DNA of 64,000 nt from Phytohabitans suffuscus (GCF_011764565.1 NZ_AP022871.1:7936320-8000319), one strand, 5' to 3'; shown: positions 37,458 through 46,104, counted from the first letter of the stretch. Numbers and translations: made by a program. Notes: a model not told the origin generated them from the letters alone.

Positions 37458-37471
37458 GGAAAAGGTTTTCC
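37458..37471. promoter_or_regulatory. Inverted repeat GGAAAA-GG-TTTTCC
   Basis: A perfect 6-bp inverted repeat with a 2-nt spacer lies 17 nt upstream of the LacI GTG start. It is a candidate second operator for autoregulation or part of the promoter. Confidence 0.45.
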
Positions 37472-37488
37472 GTCGCTAGGGTGTCGGT

Positions 37489-38508
37489 GTGGCAGGCAGG
37501 CAGCCCCGGGTAGGCATCGTCGACGTGGCCCGCCGGGCCGGCGTCTCGGTCGGCACCGTGTCGAAGGCGCTCAACGGCAGAGGCCAGCTGCGCCCCGAGA
37601 CCCGCGACCGCGTGCGGGCGGCGGCCCAGGAGCTCGGCTTCGTGCCCAGCGCGGTCGCGGCGAGCCTGCACAGCGGCCGCACGTACACGGTGGGTCTGAT
37701 CATGACCGACCACCACGGGCGCTTCAGCCTGCCGATCCTGCACGGCGCGGAGGACGCGCTGGGCTGGGACGAGACGCTCGCCTTCGTCTGCGACACCCGC
37801 GACGACCCGATCCGCGAGCAGCACTACGTGCGCAGCCTCGCCCGCCGCCGGGTCGACGGCATCATCGTGGCCGGCCGCCGCACCGAGCCCCGCCCGCCGC
37901 TGGCCGGCGCGGTGACCGTCCCGGTGGTGTACGCGTTCGCCCGCTCGGCCGACCCCGCCGACTGCAGCGTCGTGGTCGACGAGGAGGGCGGCGCCGCCCT
38001 GGCCGTCCAGCACCTGCTGCGCACCGGCCGCCGGCGCGTCGCCCACGTCACCGGCCCGCACGGCCACGCCTCGGTCCGCGCCCGCGTCAACGGCACGTCG
38101 CGCGCACTGCGCGAGGCCGGGCTGGAGCTGGCCGGCGAGCCCTGGTACGGCGGCTGGAGCGAGGTGTGGGGCCGCTTCGCCGCCGCCGCGCTGGTCCGCG
38201 AACACCCCGACGTGGACGCCATCTTCTGCGGCAGCGACGCCATCGGCCGCGGCGTCGCGGACGGCCTGCGCGACAGCGGACGCCGGGTCCCGGAGGACAT
38301 CGCGCTGGTCGGCGTCGACAACTGGCTCCCCACCGCCGAGGGCTGCCGGCCCGCGCTGACCAGCGTCGACCTCGACCTCCAGCAGGTCGGCCGGAGGGCC
38401 GGCGCGCTGCTGCTGGCCGCCATCCAGCGCGGCGGCACAGAGCCCGGCACGCACACGGTCCCGTGCCGCCTGGTGGTCCGCGCGTCCTCGGCGCCCGCGG
38501 CCGGCTGA
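37489..38508 (+). CDS. LacI-family repressor, second copy
   Basis: A 339-residue protein: helix-turn-helix VGIVDVARRAGVSVGTVSKALNGRGQLRPETRDR, hinge LGFVPSAVAASLHSGRTYTVGLI, then a ligand domain (DAIFCGSDAIGRGVADGL, IALVGVDNWLPTAEGCRPALTSVDLDL). The effector domain is clearly different from the first LacI. It diverges from the two large hydrolase genes, which it probably represses. A P box starts 40 nt after its stop codon. Confidence 0.9.
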   Translation: MAGRQPRVGIVDVARRAGVSVGTVSKALNGRGQLRPETRDRVRAAAQELGFVPSAVAASLHSGRTYTVGLIMTDHHGRFSLPILHGAEDALGWDETLAFVCDTRDDPIREQHYVRSLARRRVDGIIVAGRRTEPRPPLAGAVTVPVVYAFARSADPADCSVVVDEEGGAALAVQHLLRTGRRRVAHVTGPHGHASVRARVNGTSRALREAGLELAGEPWYGGWSEVWGRFAAAALVREHPDVDAIFCGSDAIGRGVADGLRDSGRRVPEDIALVGVDNWLPTAEGCRPALTSVDLDLQQVGRRAGALLLAAIQRGGTEPGTHTVPCRLVVRASSAPAAG

Positions 38509-38548
38509 CCTTCGAACCGGCTGACCTTCAATCCAAACAAAGAAGCGG

Positions 38549-38605
38549 GCTACCGCGACGTCCGCGCCGGTCCGGACCGTCGCTCCCGCGGCCTCACCCT
38601 CCGCG
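38549..38605 (+). repeat. P box, copy 2 (57 bp)
   Basis: Starts 40 nt after the LacI stop in gene orientation. It is nearly identical to copies 1 and 3. Confidence 0.85.
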
Positions 38606-38874
38606 GTGCGACAACCAGCGGGCCTGAGCCCGCGGAGCCAGACCTGGGTTTTGGCCTGCCCGGATCCGGATCCCTCGATCGGCGGCAGCGCGGACCGTCC
38701 GTGGCGACCCGTTGCCCCTGGAGGACTCTGCTGGCCAGTTGAGGCGGGCCCATGACCTGTGGAAATGTTCGTCTGGAGAGCTTTCGCGGTCAGGGTCGAG
38801 CGGATGGCGGTGCGGTCGGGGTCGCGGTGTGGTGGTGTCGCCGCCGAAGTCGCCTGGTTTGTCGTCGTTGGTCA

Positions 38875-38927
38875 GCTGATCGTGGACGGCGGTTGCCCTG
38901 TGAGGGCAGCTCGCGTCCACGAACAGC
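38875..38927. repeat. Hairpin B1
   Basis: Fourteen-bp arms GCTGATCGTGGACG / CGTCCACGAACAGC with one mismatch enclose the family-B core GGTTGCCCT...AGGGCAGCT. Confidence 0.85.
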
Positions 38928-39117
38928 CGGAACCGATCCCTCAGGCCCTGCGTCGGGCGGGCGAATCGGGCGGAAAGCGGTCGGCGCCGGCTCAGGGAGC
39001 GACTGGGCGGCTTCCGGCTCGCCCTCACTGGCTGGCTGAGGCCCACGATTACCCAGACGAGGAGAACAAACCGGGCGAATTCGGCGCCTGCCCTCGAATG
39101 CGGGGCTCCCGGCAACA

Positions 39118-39165
39118 GATCGTGGTATGAAACTGCCCCCATAGGGGCGGATCCGTACCACGATC
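39118..39165. repeat. Hairpin A4
   Basis: Arms GATCGTGGTA / TACCACGATC with inner CCCCCATAGGGG. Reverse orientation of family A. Confidence 0.88.
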
Positions 39166-39426
39166 CACTGAAACCGACGCCCAGCCTCGACATCGGCGCG
39201 GGCAGACCGGCGGAAGCACAGAGGTCACTGTGGACAGACTCGAACCCTGACCCCGGAAGGTCTCCAGCGAGCTTTCGGGGCCGAGGTGATTTCGTGTCGC
39301 GCTGGTACTGGTGATCGTTTACCCAAACCATGCCCCGCCGGCAGATCACGCTGAGCCCAGGCAAATGACCACCGCGCCGACCGCCCCTTTCCCGTGATCG
39401 ACGCTTCGGGATCAACCCAAGACGGG

Positions 39427-39474
39427 GATCGTGGTACACAGCTGTCCCTCCGGCGGCAGCTAGGTACCACGATC
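39427..39474. repeat. Hairpin A5 (variant A')
   Basis: Arms GATCGTGGTA / TACCACGATC with the A' inner stem. It is an inverted near-copy of A2 together with about 200 bp on each side. Confidence 0.88.
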
Positions 39475-39871
39475 TGCCCAGAGCCAGCCGACAGCGACGT
39501 CGATCAAGGACCGGCCCCGCCGCACAGACCTCGACCCCCGTTACCCCCGAAACTCCATAGACACCCCTCGCTGACGCGAGTTGCGCCGGGACAGTGACAG
39601 CAAGCCACGGCGGCGGCCCCAGCGGCCAGACACACACGCGGTCAGCAATTCTCCCGGCTGCGTTTTTCGCAGGTCACAGCAGTCATCGAAATTCGCCAGC
39701 AGAGTCCTGGAGGGGCAGTTACTCGCCACGGACGCCGCGCGGCGCGGTCCAACCCGCGCCGATCATGGAGACACCGCCGCGACAGCCGCAATGATCCAAG
39801 CCTTCGCGGGACGAACGGTCCGTCGTGGACGGGCCTGGCGACGGGTCCGGCTCGGTGTGATCGTTGTGGGA

Positions 39872-39928
39872 CGCGGAGGGTGAGGCCGCGGGAGCAACGG
39901 TCCGGACCACGACGGGCGTCGCGGCAGC
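39872..39928 (-). repeat. P box, copy 5 (minus)
   Basis: Begins CGCGGAGGGTGAGGCCGCGG on the plus strand. It is more diverged at its GCTACCGCGACG end than copies 1-3 and has no gene stop close by on the minus strand. Confidence 0.75.
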
Positions 39929-40313
39929 TCACATCCAGATCCGGGGTTGAAGGCGGCCGGACCAACCGGCGTGGACAGGCCCGCAACCCAACCGCGGAAG
40001 GTTTCTATGGAGCTTTCGCGCTCAGGGTTGAGCGGATGGCGGGGCGGCCGGGGTCGCGCGGTGTGGCGGTACCGCCGCCGAAATCGCCTGGTTTGTCTTC
40101 GTCGACCCGCCGGAACCGGTCGCTCGGGCCTTGCGGCGGGCGGGCGAGTCGGGTGGAAAGCGGCCGGCGCCAGCTCGGGAGAGCGGCCGGGCGGCTTTCC
40201 GGTCTGTCCTCATTGGACCGTTGAGGCCCGCGATCACCCTGACGAGGAGGACGAACCCGGGCGAATTCGGCGCCTGCCCTCGAACGCCCGGCTCCCGGCA
40301 ACGGATCGTGGTA

Positions 40314-40350
40314 TGAAACTGCCCCAGAGGGGCGGATCCGTACCACGATC
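40314..40350. repeat. Hairpin A6
   Basis: Arms GATCGTGGTA / TACCACGATC with the shortest inner part of the family (17 nt, CCCCAGAGGGG core). Reverse orientation. Confidence 0.88.
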
Positions 40351-40413
40351 CGCCGATACCGACGCCCAGCCTCCACATGGGCGGACAGACCGGCGGAAGC
40401 GCGGGGAGGGTCG

Positions 40414-40704
40414 CTAGAGGTCGCGGACCTCGATGACGCGGGTGGTGGGGGCGGCGGCGCCGACCTGCTCGCGGAGGGTGAGGCGGTCGGGGTCGGCCAT
40501 GAAGGACTCGTAGCCGGCGCGGGAGGCGAAGCGGATCACGTGGATCTCGGTCGGGCCGTCGGTGGTGCGCATGCGGCGCTCCAGGACGCCGCCGTGGCGG
40601 GGCAGGTAGGCCAGCACGTCGTCCTCGTAGCGCTGGCCCGCCTCGGTGTGGCCCTCGGCCATCTCGACGAGCGCGACCAGCAGCAGCTCTCCGGGTGTCG
40701 TCAC
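40414..40704 (-). CDS. Small dimeric alpha/beta-barrel protein, DUF1330-like
   Basis: A 96-residue protein with a ferredoxin-like pattern: ELLLVALVEMAEGHTEAGQRYEDDVLAYLPRHGG then TEIHVIRFASRAGYESFMADPDR. DUF1330/EthD-type small barrels fit this layout. There is no catalytic signature. It starts at a GTG. It lies at the end of a minus-strand set of damaged genes. Confidence 0.65.
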   Translation of the reverse strand: MTTPGELLLVALVEMAEGHTEAGQRYEDDVLAYLPRHGGVLERRMRTTDGPTEIHVIRFASRAGYESFMADPDRLTLREQVGAAAPTTRVIEVRDL

Positions 40705-40743
40705 TCGCCGACCCTACGTCATCGGACGTTGGCCGGCGGGGAG

Positions 40744-41132
40744 CTACGGGCGGCGGTAGAGATCCAGGTCGATCACGCGGGGGCCGGGCGGTGGCTGCGG
40801 GGGCACGCCGTGTACGCGGATGTCGGTGGCGACGGTGAGGCGCTCGGCGGCTTCGGCCATCATCACCCGCAACGGTGTCGCCAGGGTGGGGTCGCCCAGC
40901 GCCTCGGCGAGCTTGGCCCGCCAGATGCCGGCCTCGACCTGGGGCGCGTCGAGCCGGGTGCTCGCCCACATCCGCAGGTGGGAGTCGACCAGCGCGGCCG
41001 CGAACTCGGGCCGAGGCGGGCGGCGAACTGGGCGTGCAGCCACTGGCCAACCTGGTCGGATCCGAGGACCCGCACCACGACCTGTGCCGCGTCCCAGGCC
41101 AAACGCTCACGATTGACCACGTGTGTCGTCAT
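40744..41132 (-). CDS. Hypothetical protein (one-base frameshift)
   Basis: The ATG (MTTHVVNRERLAWDAAQVVVRVLG, overlapping the stop of the upstream frame by ATGA) opens a frame that loses coding character near 41008-41010. The adjacent frame then continues with PEFAAALVDSHLRMWASTRLDAPQVEAGIWRAKLAEALGD and ends YRRP. One added base in the C run gives a 129-residue protein. I do not recognise the family. Confidence 0.5.
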
Positions 41133-41850
41133 GATGGACCACCCGTCCGGCGAACGTGGACGGAGGGTACCACCGAAATGCCGTCGAAACCTGCGCTCTC
41201 GTAGCCGCCGCCGTTGTCGATCCCGACGAGCATCGTGCCGGCATCCCGCCAGCCGAGGATCTCCGGCAGGCCGTCGCCGCGGAGGTCGATCGGGTCCGGC
41301 ACGGGCTCCCGGGCGGTGGTCGTGCCGGCCGGTATGAAGGCCAGCCTGGCCCGCCCGCCCTCGATCTGGGTCAGCACCAGCAGGTGCCCGTCCGGCGACC
41401 AGCTCACCCCGCCGGTACGTGCGGGCGTCGGTGCCGGTGACCAGCACCTGGCTCGTACCGAGGCGGCGCGTGCCCAGCGCGCCCTGCCCGTAGAGCGCGA
41501 TCGCCGTACCGGACGGCGCGCCGGAGACGGCCGCGGTCCGCGGCGACATCCCGGCGAACCGCTCGGGCAGCGCCGGAGCGGCCGAGGCGTCCGCGGACAC
41601 GGGCGCCCGATGTGTCGTACCCCTCGCCGGTAGGAGGGCGACCACGGCGGCGATGGCCAGGACCGCGGCCGCGGCCAGCGCGGGCGCCGCCCAGCCGGCC
41701 GCGGACCGCGCCGGACGCGCGCAGTGCGCCCGGCGGTGGGGCGGTGACCGGCGGCGCGTCGGCGATCGCCCGGATCGCCGCGGCGATCCGGGCGTGCGGC
41801 TCAGTGCTCCACGAGAGGGCGGCCAGGTTCCACCGGACCTCACGGTTGCG
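41129..41850 (-). pseudogene. Damaged membrane-anchored TolB/WD40-like protein gene
   Basis: Three consecutive coding-like segments lie in different frames. The first is N-terminal (EVRWNLAALSWSTEPHARIAAAIRAIADAPP) with no start codon before the preceding PP2C stop. The second contains a membrane helix (WAAPALAAAAVLAIAAVVALLPAR). The third is beta-propeller-like (SWSPDGHLLVLTQIEGGRARLAFIP, ILGWRDAGTMLVGIDN). The last shift is at the CCCC run 41407-41410 and another lies around 41690-41730. Even with those repaired, the protein is too short for a full propeller and lacks a start. It is therefore probably a real remnant with added sequence errors. Confidence 0.5.
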
Positions 41851-41854
41851 GCGG

Positions 41855-42913
41855 CTAGGCGGTGACCAGGTCGGCGACGGCGCAGGCGACGTTGTCGGGC
41901 GCCCCGGCGGCGTACGCGAGGTCGACGAGGCGCTGGGCGGTCCGATCGGGGTCGCTGCCCGGCTCGGCGAGCGTCGACTCCAGGACGGCCTGGTCGACGT
42001 ACGCCCAGAGCCCGTCGGAGCAGAGCAGGTAGCGGTCGCCGGGCAGGCCGGTGCGCAGTGCCAGGTCGGCCTCGACGTGCTCGCCGGCGCCGAGCGCGCG
42101 TACGAGCAGCGCCCGCTGCGGGTGCGTGGCGGCCTCCGCGTGGCTGAGGTCGCCGCGGTCGACGAGCGAACGCACGTACGTGTGGTCCTGGGTCAGCCGC
42201 GCCAGCTCGCCGCCGCGCAGCAGGTACGCCCGGGTGTCGCCGACGTGCACGAGGGCGAGCCGGGAGCCGGCGCGCAGGATCGCGGTCAGCGTGGTCACCG
42301 GCTGGTGTTCGGCGGTCGCGCCCTGGCGCACCGCGCGGTCGGCGCCGGCGACCGCGTCGGCCAGCAGGGCGAGCAGCTCGGTGGCGGACGCCTCGGCCAG
42401 CTCCAGCGGGCGGAGCGCGTCGACCGCCGCGGTGCTGGCGGCCGCCCCGCCCGGGCCGCGCATGCCGTCGGCGACGGCGACGAGGCGGTCACCGGCGTAC
42501 ACGGCGTCCTCGTTCGTGTCCCGTACGGCGCCGGTCGCGCAGCGTACGGCGTGGCGGATGGTGAGGGTGGACATCGTCGAGCCCCTTCCGGAGAGGTCGT
42601 CGACGAGGAGGGCGGCCAGGCGGCCGCGCATGGCGGTGTCGGCGCTGACCCGGCGCCAGTACGCGCCGACCGCCTCGGCCGCGGCGGCCGGATCGAGGCC
42701 GGACACGCCCCGGATCGCGGCGAGCGGCATGCCGATGCCGCGCAGCCGCGCGATCAGCCGCGCCCGGTCCAGCTGCGCCGGCTCGTACAGCCGGTAACCG
42801 GACTCGGGGTCGACGGCGGCCGGCGGCAGCAGCCCGCTCTCGTCGTACAGGCGCAGCGCCTTCGGCGTCAGCCCGGACGCGCGGGCGAACGCCCCGATCG
42901 TCAGCAGCCCCAC
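41855..42913 (-). CDS. MerR-family DNA-binding domain fused to a PP2C-type protein phosphatase
   Basis: A 352-residue single reading frame. Residues 1-70 are a MerR helix-turn-helix (LTIGAFARASGLTPKALRLYDESGLLPPAAVDPESGYRLYEPAQLDRARLIARLRG). A linker of about 45 residues follows. Residues 114-352 are a PP2C phosphatase: TGAVRDTNEDAVYAG, VADGMRGPGG (metal-binding Asp-Gly), LVHVGDTRAYLLRGGELARLTQDHT, LLCSDGLWAYVD and GAPDNVACAV. The GTG start follows GAGGAGG. An internal ATG at 42574 could give a free phosphatase. The fusion suggests a transcription factor whose output or partners are tied to dephosphorylation. It diverges from PPK2, with an operator-like repeat upstream. Confidence 0.85.
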   Translation of the reverse strand: MGLLTIGAFARASGLTPKALRLYDESGLLPPAAVDPESGYRLYEPAQLDRARLIARLRGIGMPLAAIRGVSGLDPAAAAEAVGAYWRRVSADTAMRGRLAALLVDDLSGRGSTMSTLTIRHAVRCATGAVRDTNEDAVYAGDRLVAVADGMRGPGGAAASTAAVDALRPLELAEASATELLALLADAVAGADRAVRQGATAEHQPVTTLTAILRAGSRLALVHVGDTRAYLLRGGELARLTQDHTYVRSLVDRGDLSHAEAATHPQRALLVRALGAGEHVEADLALRTGLPGDRYLLCSDGLWAYVDQAVLESTLAEPGSDPDRTAQRLVDLAYAAGAPDNVACAVADLVTA

Positions 42914-42964
42914 GTCGCCATCCTCCTCGTACCGGCCACGGCGACCGGTACGGACCAGGCTGGG

Positions 42965-42987
42965 CCCTGCCCGAAGGGCAAGGTCAA
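42965..42987 (-). promoter_or_regulatory. MerR-type promoter/operator candidate
   Basis: On the minus strand, TTGACC (42987-42982) is followed at once by an inverted repeat CCTTGCCC-TTC-GGGCAGGG. The arrangement of a -35 with dyad symmetry in the spacer is typical of MerR-controlled promoters. It points at the MerR-PP2C gene, suggesting autoregulation. Confidence 0.45.
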
Positions 42988-43096
42988 GACCGGTCCGCGC
43001 GCCCTTCCCGGCCCTGAAGATCCGGTAGGTGGCCGAGAGGTGAACATGCGCCACCGACTCTCGGCGGCGTCGCGGCGAAGGCCGTAGCGTGATCGC

Positions 43097-44014
43097 ATGG
43101 CCAACACGAACGAGTCGTTGCTGGAGCGCTTCGGGAGCTACCACGTCGTCGACAACGACGATGACGACCCGGTGCTGGTCAACCACGAGGGTGAGCCGGT
43201 CGACACCTGGCGCGAGGGATACCCGTACGAGGAGCGGATGAGCCGCACCGAGTACGACCGGGAGAAGCGGCTGCTCCAGATCGAGCTGCTCAAGCTGCAG
43301 AACTGGGTCAAGGACACCGGCGCCCGCCTCGTCGTCCTCTTCGAGGGCCGCGACGCGGCCGGCAAGGGCGGCACGATCAAGCGCTTCATGGAGCACCTCA
43401 ACCCCCGCGGCGCCCGCGTCGTGGCGCTGGAGAAGCCCAGCGAGCGGGAGGCCACCCAGTGGTACTTCCAGCGGTACATCGCCCACCTGCCGTCCGCGGG
43501 CGAGATCGTGCTGTTCGACCGCTCCTGGTACAACCGGGCGGGCGTCGAGCGCGTGATGGGCTACTGCACGCGGACGGAGTACCTGGAGTTCATGCGGCAG
43601 GCGCCCGAGCTGGAGCAGATGCTGGTGCGCTCCGGCATCAACCTGGTCAAGTTCTGGTTCTCCGTATCCCGCCGCGAGCAGCAGACCCGGTTCGTCATCC
43701 GGCAGGTCGACCCCGTGCGCCAGTGGAAGCTCTCCCCGACCGACCTGGCGTCGCTCGACCGCTGGGACGAGTACACGGAGGCCAAGGAGGCGATGTTCTT
43801 CTACACCGACACCGCCGACGCGCCGTGGACCGTCGTCAAGAGCAACGACAAGAAACGCGCCCGGGTCAACGCGATGCGCCACCTGCTGAGCCTGTTCGAG
43901 TACGAGAACAAGGACACCGAGCTGGTCGGCGTGCCGGACGCGCAGCTGGTCGGCAAGGCGGTGCAGATCTTCGAGACCGACGAGCGCCCGACGCGCCAGT
44001 TCCCCCAGCTCTAG
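43097..44014 (+). CDS. ppk2: Polyphosphate kinase 2
   Basis: A 305-residue single-domain PPK2 that transfers phosphate between polyphosphate and nucleotides in the cytoplasm. The P-loop is in VVLFEGRDAAGKGGTIKRF (about residues 76-94) and the Walker B in IVLFDRSWYNRAGVERVMG. The lid-region arginines are in FSVSRREQQTRF. The length and one-domain form are those of the ADP/GDP-type PPK2 class. An imperfect inverted repeat (CCGAGAG/CTCTCGG, 43033-43064) lies upstream. It diverges from the MerR-PP2C gene. Confidence 0.94.
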   Translation: MANTNESLLERFGSYHVVDNDDDDPVLVNHEGEPVDTWREGYPYEERMSRTEYDREKRLLQIELLKLQNWVKDTGARLVVLFEGRDAAGKGGTIKRFMEHLNPRGARVVALEKPSEREATQWYFQRYIAHLPSAGEIVLFDRSWYNRAGVERVMGYCTRTEYLEFMRQAPELEQMLVRSGINLVKFWFSVSRREQQTRFVIRQVDPVRQWKLSPTDLASLDRWDEYTEAKEAMFFYTDTADAPWTVVKSNDKKRARVNAMRHLLSLFEYENKDTELVGVPDAQLVGKAVQIFETDERPTRQFPQL

Positions 44015-44114
44015 AGACCCTTTGGGGTCAGGGTTTGGGCAGACAGTGCGGTGTCCGTGGGTGGTCGCGGGGATCGTCCGGGGCCAGAGTCCGGTTTGTC
44101 CACGGTGGTTCGGT

Positions 44115-44162
44115 GATCGTGGTACGGATCCGCCCCCAGGAGGGCGGTTTCATACCACGATC
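44115..44162. repeat. Hairpin A7
   Basis: Arms GATCGTGGTA / TACCACGATC with inner CGGATCCGCCCCC...GGGCGGTTTCA. Forward orientation, with the same inner sequence as A1. Confidence 0.9.
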
Positions 44163-44272
44163 CGCCGCAGTCGCCCTCGCGAGCATGGATCCGCCGCCGG
44201 TGCGTGCGGACAAATCGGTGGGAAACGGTTGCCTGCGGGACGGACGCGGACCGCTGGGCGCGCTGGTCGCGC

Positions 44273-44333
44273 GCTCAGCGGTACAAGAGGCACGTTATGC
44301 GGGCTCCATAAGGTGCCTCTTGTACCGCTGAGC
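44273..44333. repeat. Hairpin C2, perfect 21-bp arms
   Basis: The left arm starts GCTCAGCGGTACAAGAGGCA and the right arm ends GTACCGCTGAGC. All 21 bp pair, around a 19-nt loop containing TTATG / CATAA. Confidence 0.92.
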
Positions 44334-44747
44334 AGATCGGGTGCGGCGGCGTGGCCCTCACCGCGCGGACGGCGTCGATGTGGCTCGGGCGGCTGAGCGG
44401 ACCTCGACCCCGAACGCTCTGATCCCCGCCAGGTGGGGCCTTCGGCCGGAGGTGAGGTAGTCCGTGCGGCACGGGGGGGCGCTGAAGTCGCGGGGGGCGT
44501 GCGATCCGCTCGGACCTCGACCCCTAAAGGCTCTGATCCAGCTACCCACCACTGTGGACAGGTGCCGACATCCCAACCGATGGTTGATCGGGCACGTGCG
44601 ACCCCGGGTCTGCTGTTGATCAGGGAGTTGGTGGCGGGACACGCCGGCCGACACGCCCACGAAGTCCCTGATCAACGCAGGCCCGGCGCCCGGGGCGGGA
44701 GGGCTGGGGGCGTCGCGAAGCGACGGTGGCCGGTTGTCGGGGTGTGA

Positions 44748-44804
44748 CGCGGAGGGTGAGGCCGCGGGAGCAACGGTCCGGACCACCGCGGACATCGCGG
44801 TAGC
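44748..44804 (-). repeat. P box, copy 4 (minus)
   Basis: In the orientation of the minus-strand hydrolase gene, this box starts 81 nt after that gene's stop codon. It runs from GCTACCGCGATGTCCGCGG to CCCTCCGCG. Confidence 0.8.
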
Positions 44805-44885
44805 TCAAAGTCCCTTGAGCACTGTGGACAGACGGGGCACGACGGGCAGCGGGGCACGACGGGCGGCGGGGCGCCACGGCGCCGG

Positions 44886-45434
44886 TCAGGGGTGGGAGCC
44901 GGGCCAGTCGATCGCGGTCAGGAAGTCGTCGACCGCGACCACCACGCGGCTCAGCACGGCGATGGAGTCGGTGAGCGGTCCGGGCACGTACATGCCGTGG
45001 TCGGCGCCCTCCACCTCCAGCACGTGCGGGGTGAGCCGGCGGGCCAGGTCGCCGTCCCAGAGCTTGTCGGCCGTGCCGCCCACCAGCAGGAACGGCGCGG
45101 TGGCCCGGCCCAGCGCGGCGGCCACCCACGGCATGGTCAGGACCGGGGTGAGCCAGACCGCGGGCAGTGAGCGGTCGGCGGCGAGGGAGGCGGCGTTGGT
45201 GCCGAGGGACTTGGCGACCAGCAGCGGCGGCCGGTCGCCGAGCGGGTCGAGCAGCGGCGTGACGTCGTCGCGGACCCACTGCTCGACGGGCGGCTGGGAC
45301 GGGTCCGGCGGCTCCGCCGACCAGTAGTGCCGGTGCAGCGTGGCGCCGCGCCGCTCGGCCACGTCGCCGGCGTACATGAGCAGGGGCGCGGCCGGGCCGA
45401 ACATCCGGCCGGGGATGACCACAGCGTCAGGCAT
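44886..45434 (-). CDS. Small alpha/beta-hydrolase-like protein
   Basis: A 182-residue protein with an alpha/beta hydrolase pattern: strand PDAVVIPGRMFGP, nucleophile-elbow-like LLVAKSLGTNAA (GxSxG is replaced by AKSLG with Ser retained), FLLVGGTADKLWDG (Asp) and EVEGADHGMYVPG (His). It is shorter than most esterases and has no lid. Enzymatic activity is plausible but the substrate is unknown. It diverges from the damaged AraC-type gene. Confidence 0.7.
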   Translation of the reverse strand: MPDAVVIPGRMFGPAAPLLMYAGDVAERRGATLHRHYWSAEPPDPSQPPVEQWVRDDVTPLLDPLGDRPPLLVAKSLGTNAASLAADRSLPAVWLTPVLTMPWVAAALGRATAPFLLVGGTADKLWDGDLARRLTPHVLEVEGADHGMYVPGPLTDSIAVLSRVVVAVDDFLTAIDWPGSHP

Positions 45435-45478
45435 CCGACGACCCTAGCGCCCCGCCGGCGGTCCGGCATGATGGGTTC

Positions 45479-46094
45479 GTGGCTCAGCTGCACTCCGTGC
45501 CGGCGCGGGCACAGCCCGAGCCGTGCGAGACGTTCAGCGGTGCGGCGGGGCCACGCCTGCGGCCGTACGTGCTGGGCTACGCGGGCTTCCGCTCCGGCGA
45601 CGGTGCCGCCCTGGCGCACCGGGTCCTGCCGGTCAACTCGGCCACGATGATCGTGGACTACGAGGCCGGCGGGCGGGTGGTGACCGGGCCGCGCAGCGAC
45701 CCGGCGGTGTTCGAGCGGACCCGGTGGGGTCACGGGGTCTCCGTCGGGCTCACCCCGCGAGGGGTGGACGCGCTGCTCGGCGTGCCCATGGGGGAGCTGG
45801 CCGGTGCGTCCGTGCCCCTCGCCGACCTGCTCGGCCGCGACGGGGAGGAACTGGCCGAGCGGCTCGCCGCGGCCCCGGACTGGCCGGCGCGGTTCGCGGT
45901 GCTCGACGGCCTGCTGGCCGAGCGGCTCGGCCGCGTCGCCGGGCGCGAGGCGGACGGGCTGGCCCTGCACGCCTGGGCGCGGCTGCAGGCGCGCGGACCA
46001 GCCGCACTTCAACCGCGAGGTCCGCGCGATGGCCGGGCTGACGCCCACGCGGCTGTGCGCATTCCTTCAATACCGGGAGCTGGCGCCCCGCTAA
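45479..46094 (+). pseudogene. AraC-family regulator gene with internal deletion
   Basis: The N-terminal ligand-type domain (LRPYVLGYAGFRSGDGAALAHRVLPVNSATMIVDYE, GVSVGLTPRGVDALLGVPMGEL) runs intact to about 45990. The frame then meets, shifted by one, only the very end of an AraC DNA-binding domain (DQPHFNREVRAMAGLTPTRLC). Roughly 60 residues, holding the first helix-turn-helix, are missing. The product could not bind DNA normally. It lies directly upstream of the truncated SDR gene. Confidence 0.7.
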
Positions 46095-46104
46095 CGTCCG
46101 CAGC

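Larger units (their letters stand above)
38509..40413. repeat. Gene-free mosaic of dispersed intergenic modules (cluster 3)
   Basis: This is the longest gene-free stretch (1.9 kb). It holds P box 2 (38549-38605), hairpins B1, A4, A5 and A6, an inverted P box (39872-39928) and TGTGGACAG motifs (39229). The part 39270-39720 is an inverted near-copy of 12120-12560. The parts around 38770-39170 and 40000-40360 resemble each other as a direct duplication of one module string. Confidence 0.82.
44015..44885. repeat. Gene-free mosaic of dispersed intergenic modules (cluster 4)
   Basis: No gene is seen. It contains a TTTGTCCACGGTGG motif, hairpin A7, hairpin C2, TGTGGACAG motifs (44549, 44819) and P box 4 on the minus strand. 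About 44090-44480 matches about 31010-31520 in opposite orientation, including both hairpins in mirrored order. Confidence 0.8.

Noticed and set aside
43097..44014. Thymidylate kinase
   Set aside because: The GRDAAGKGG P-loop followed by LFDRSWYNR and the 305-residue length are PPK2 hallmarks, not those of dTMP kinases.
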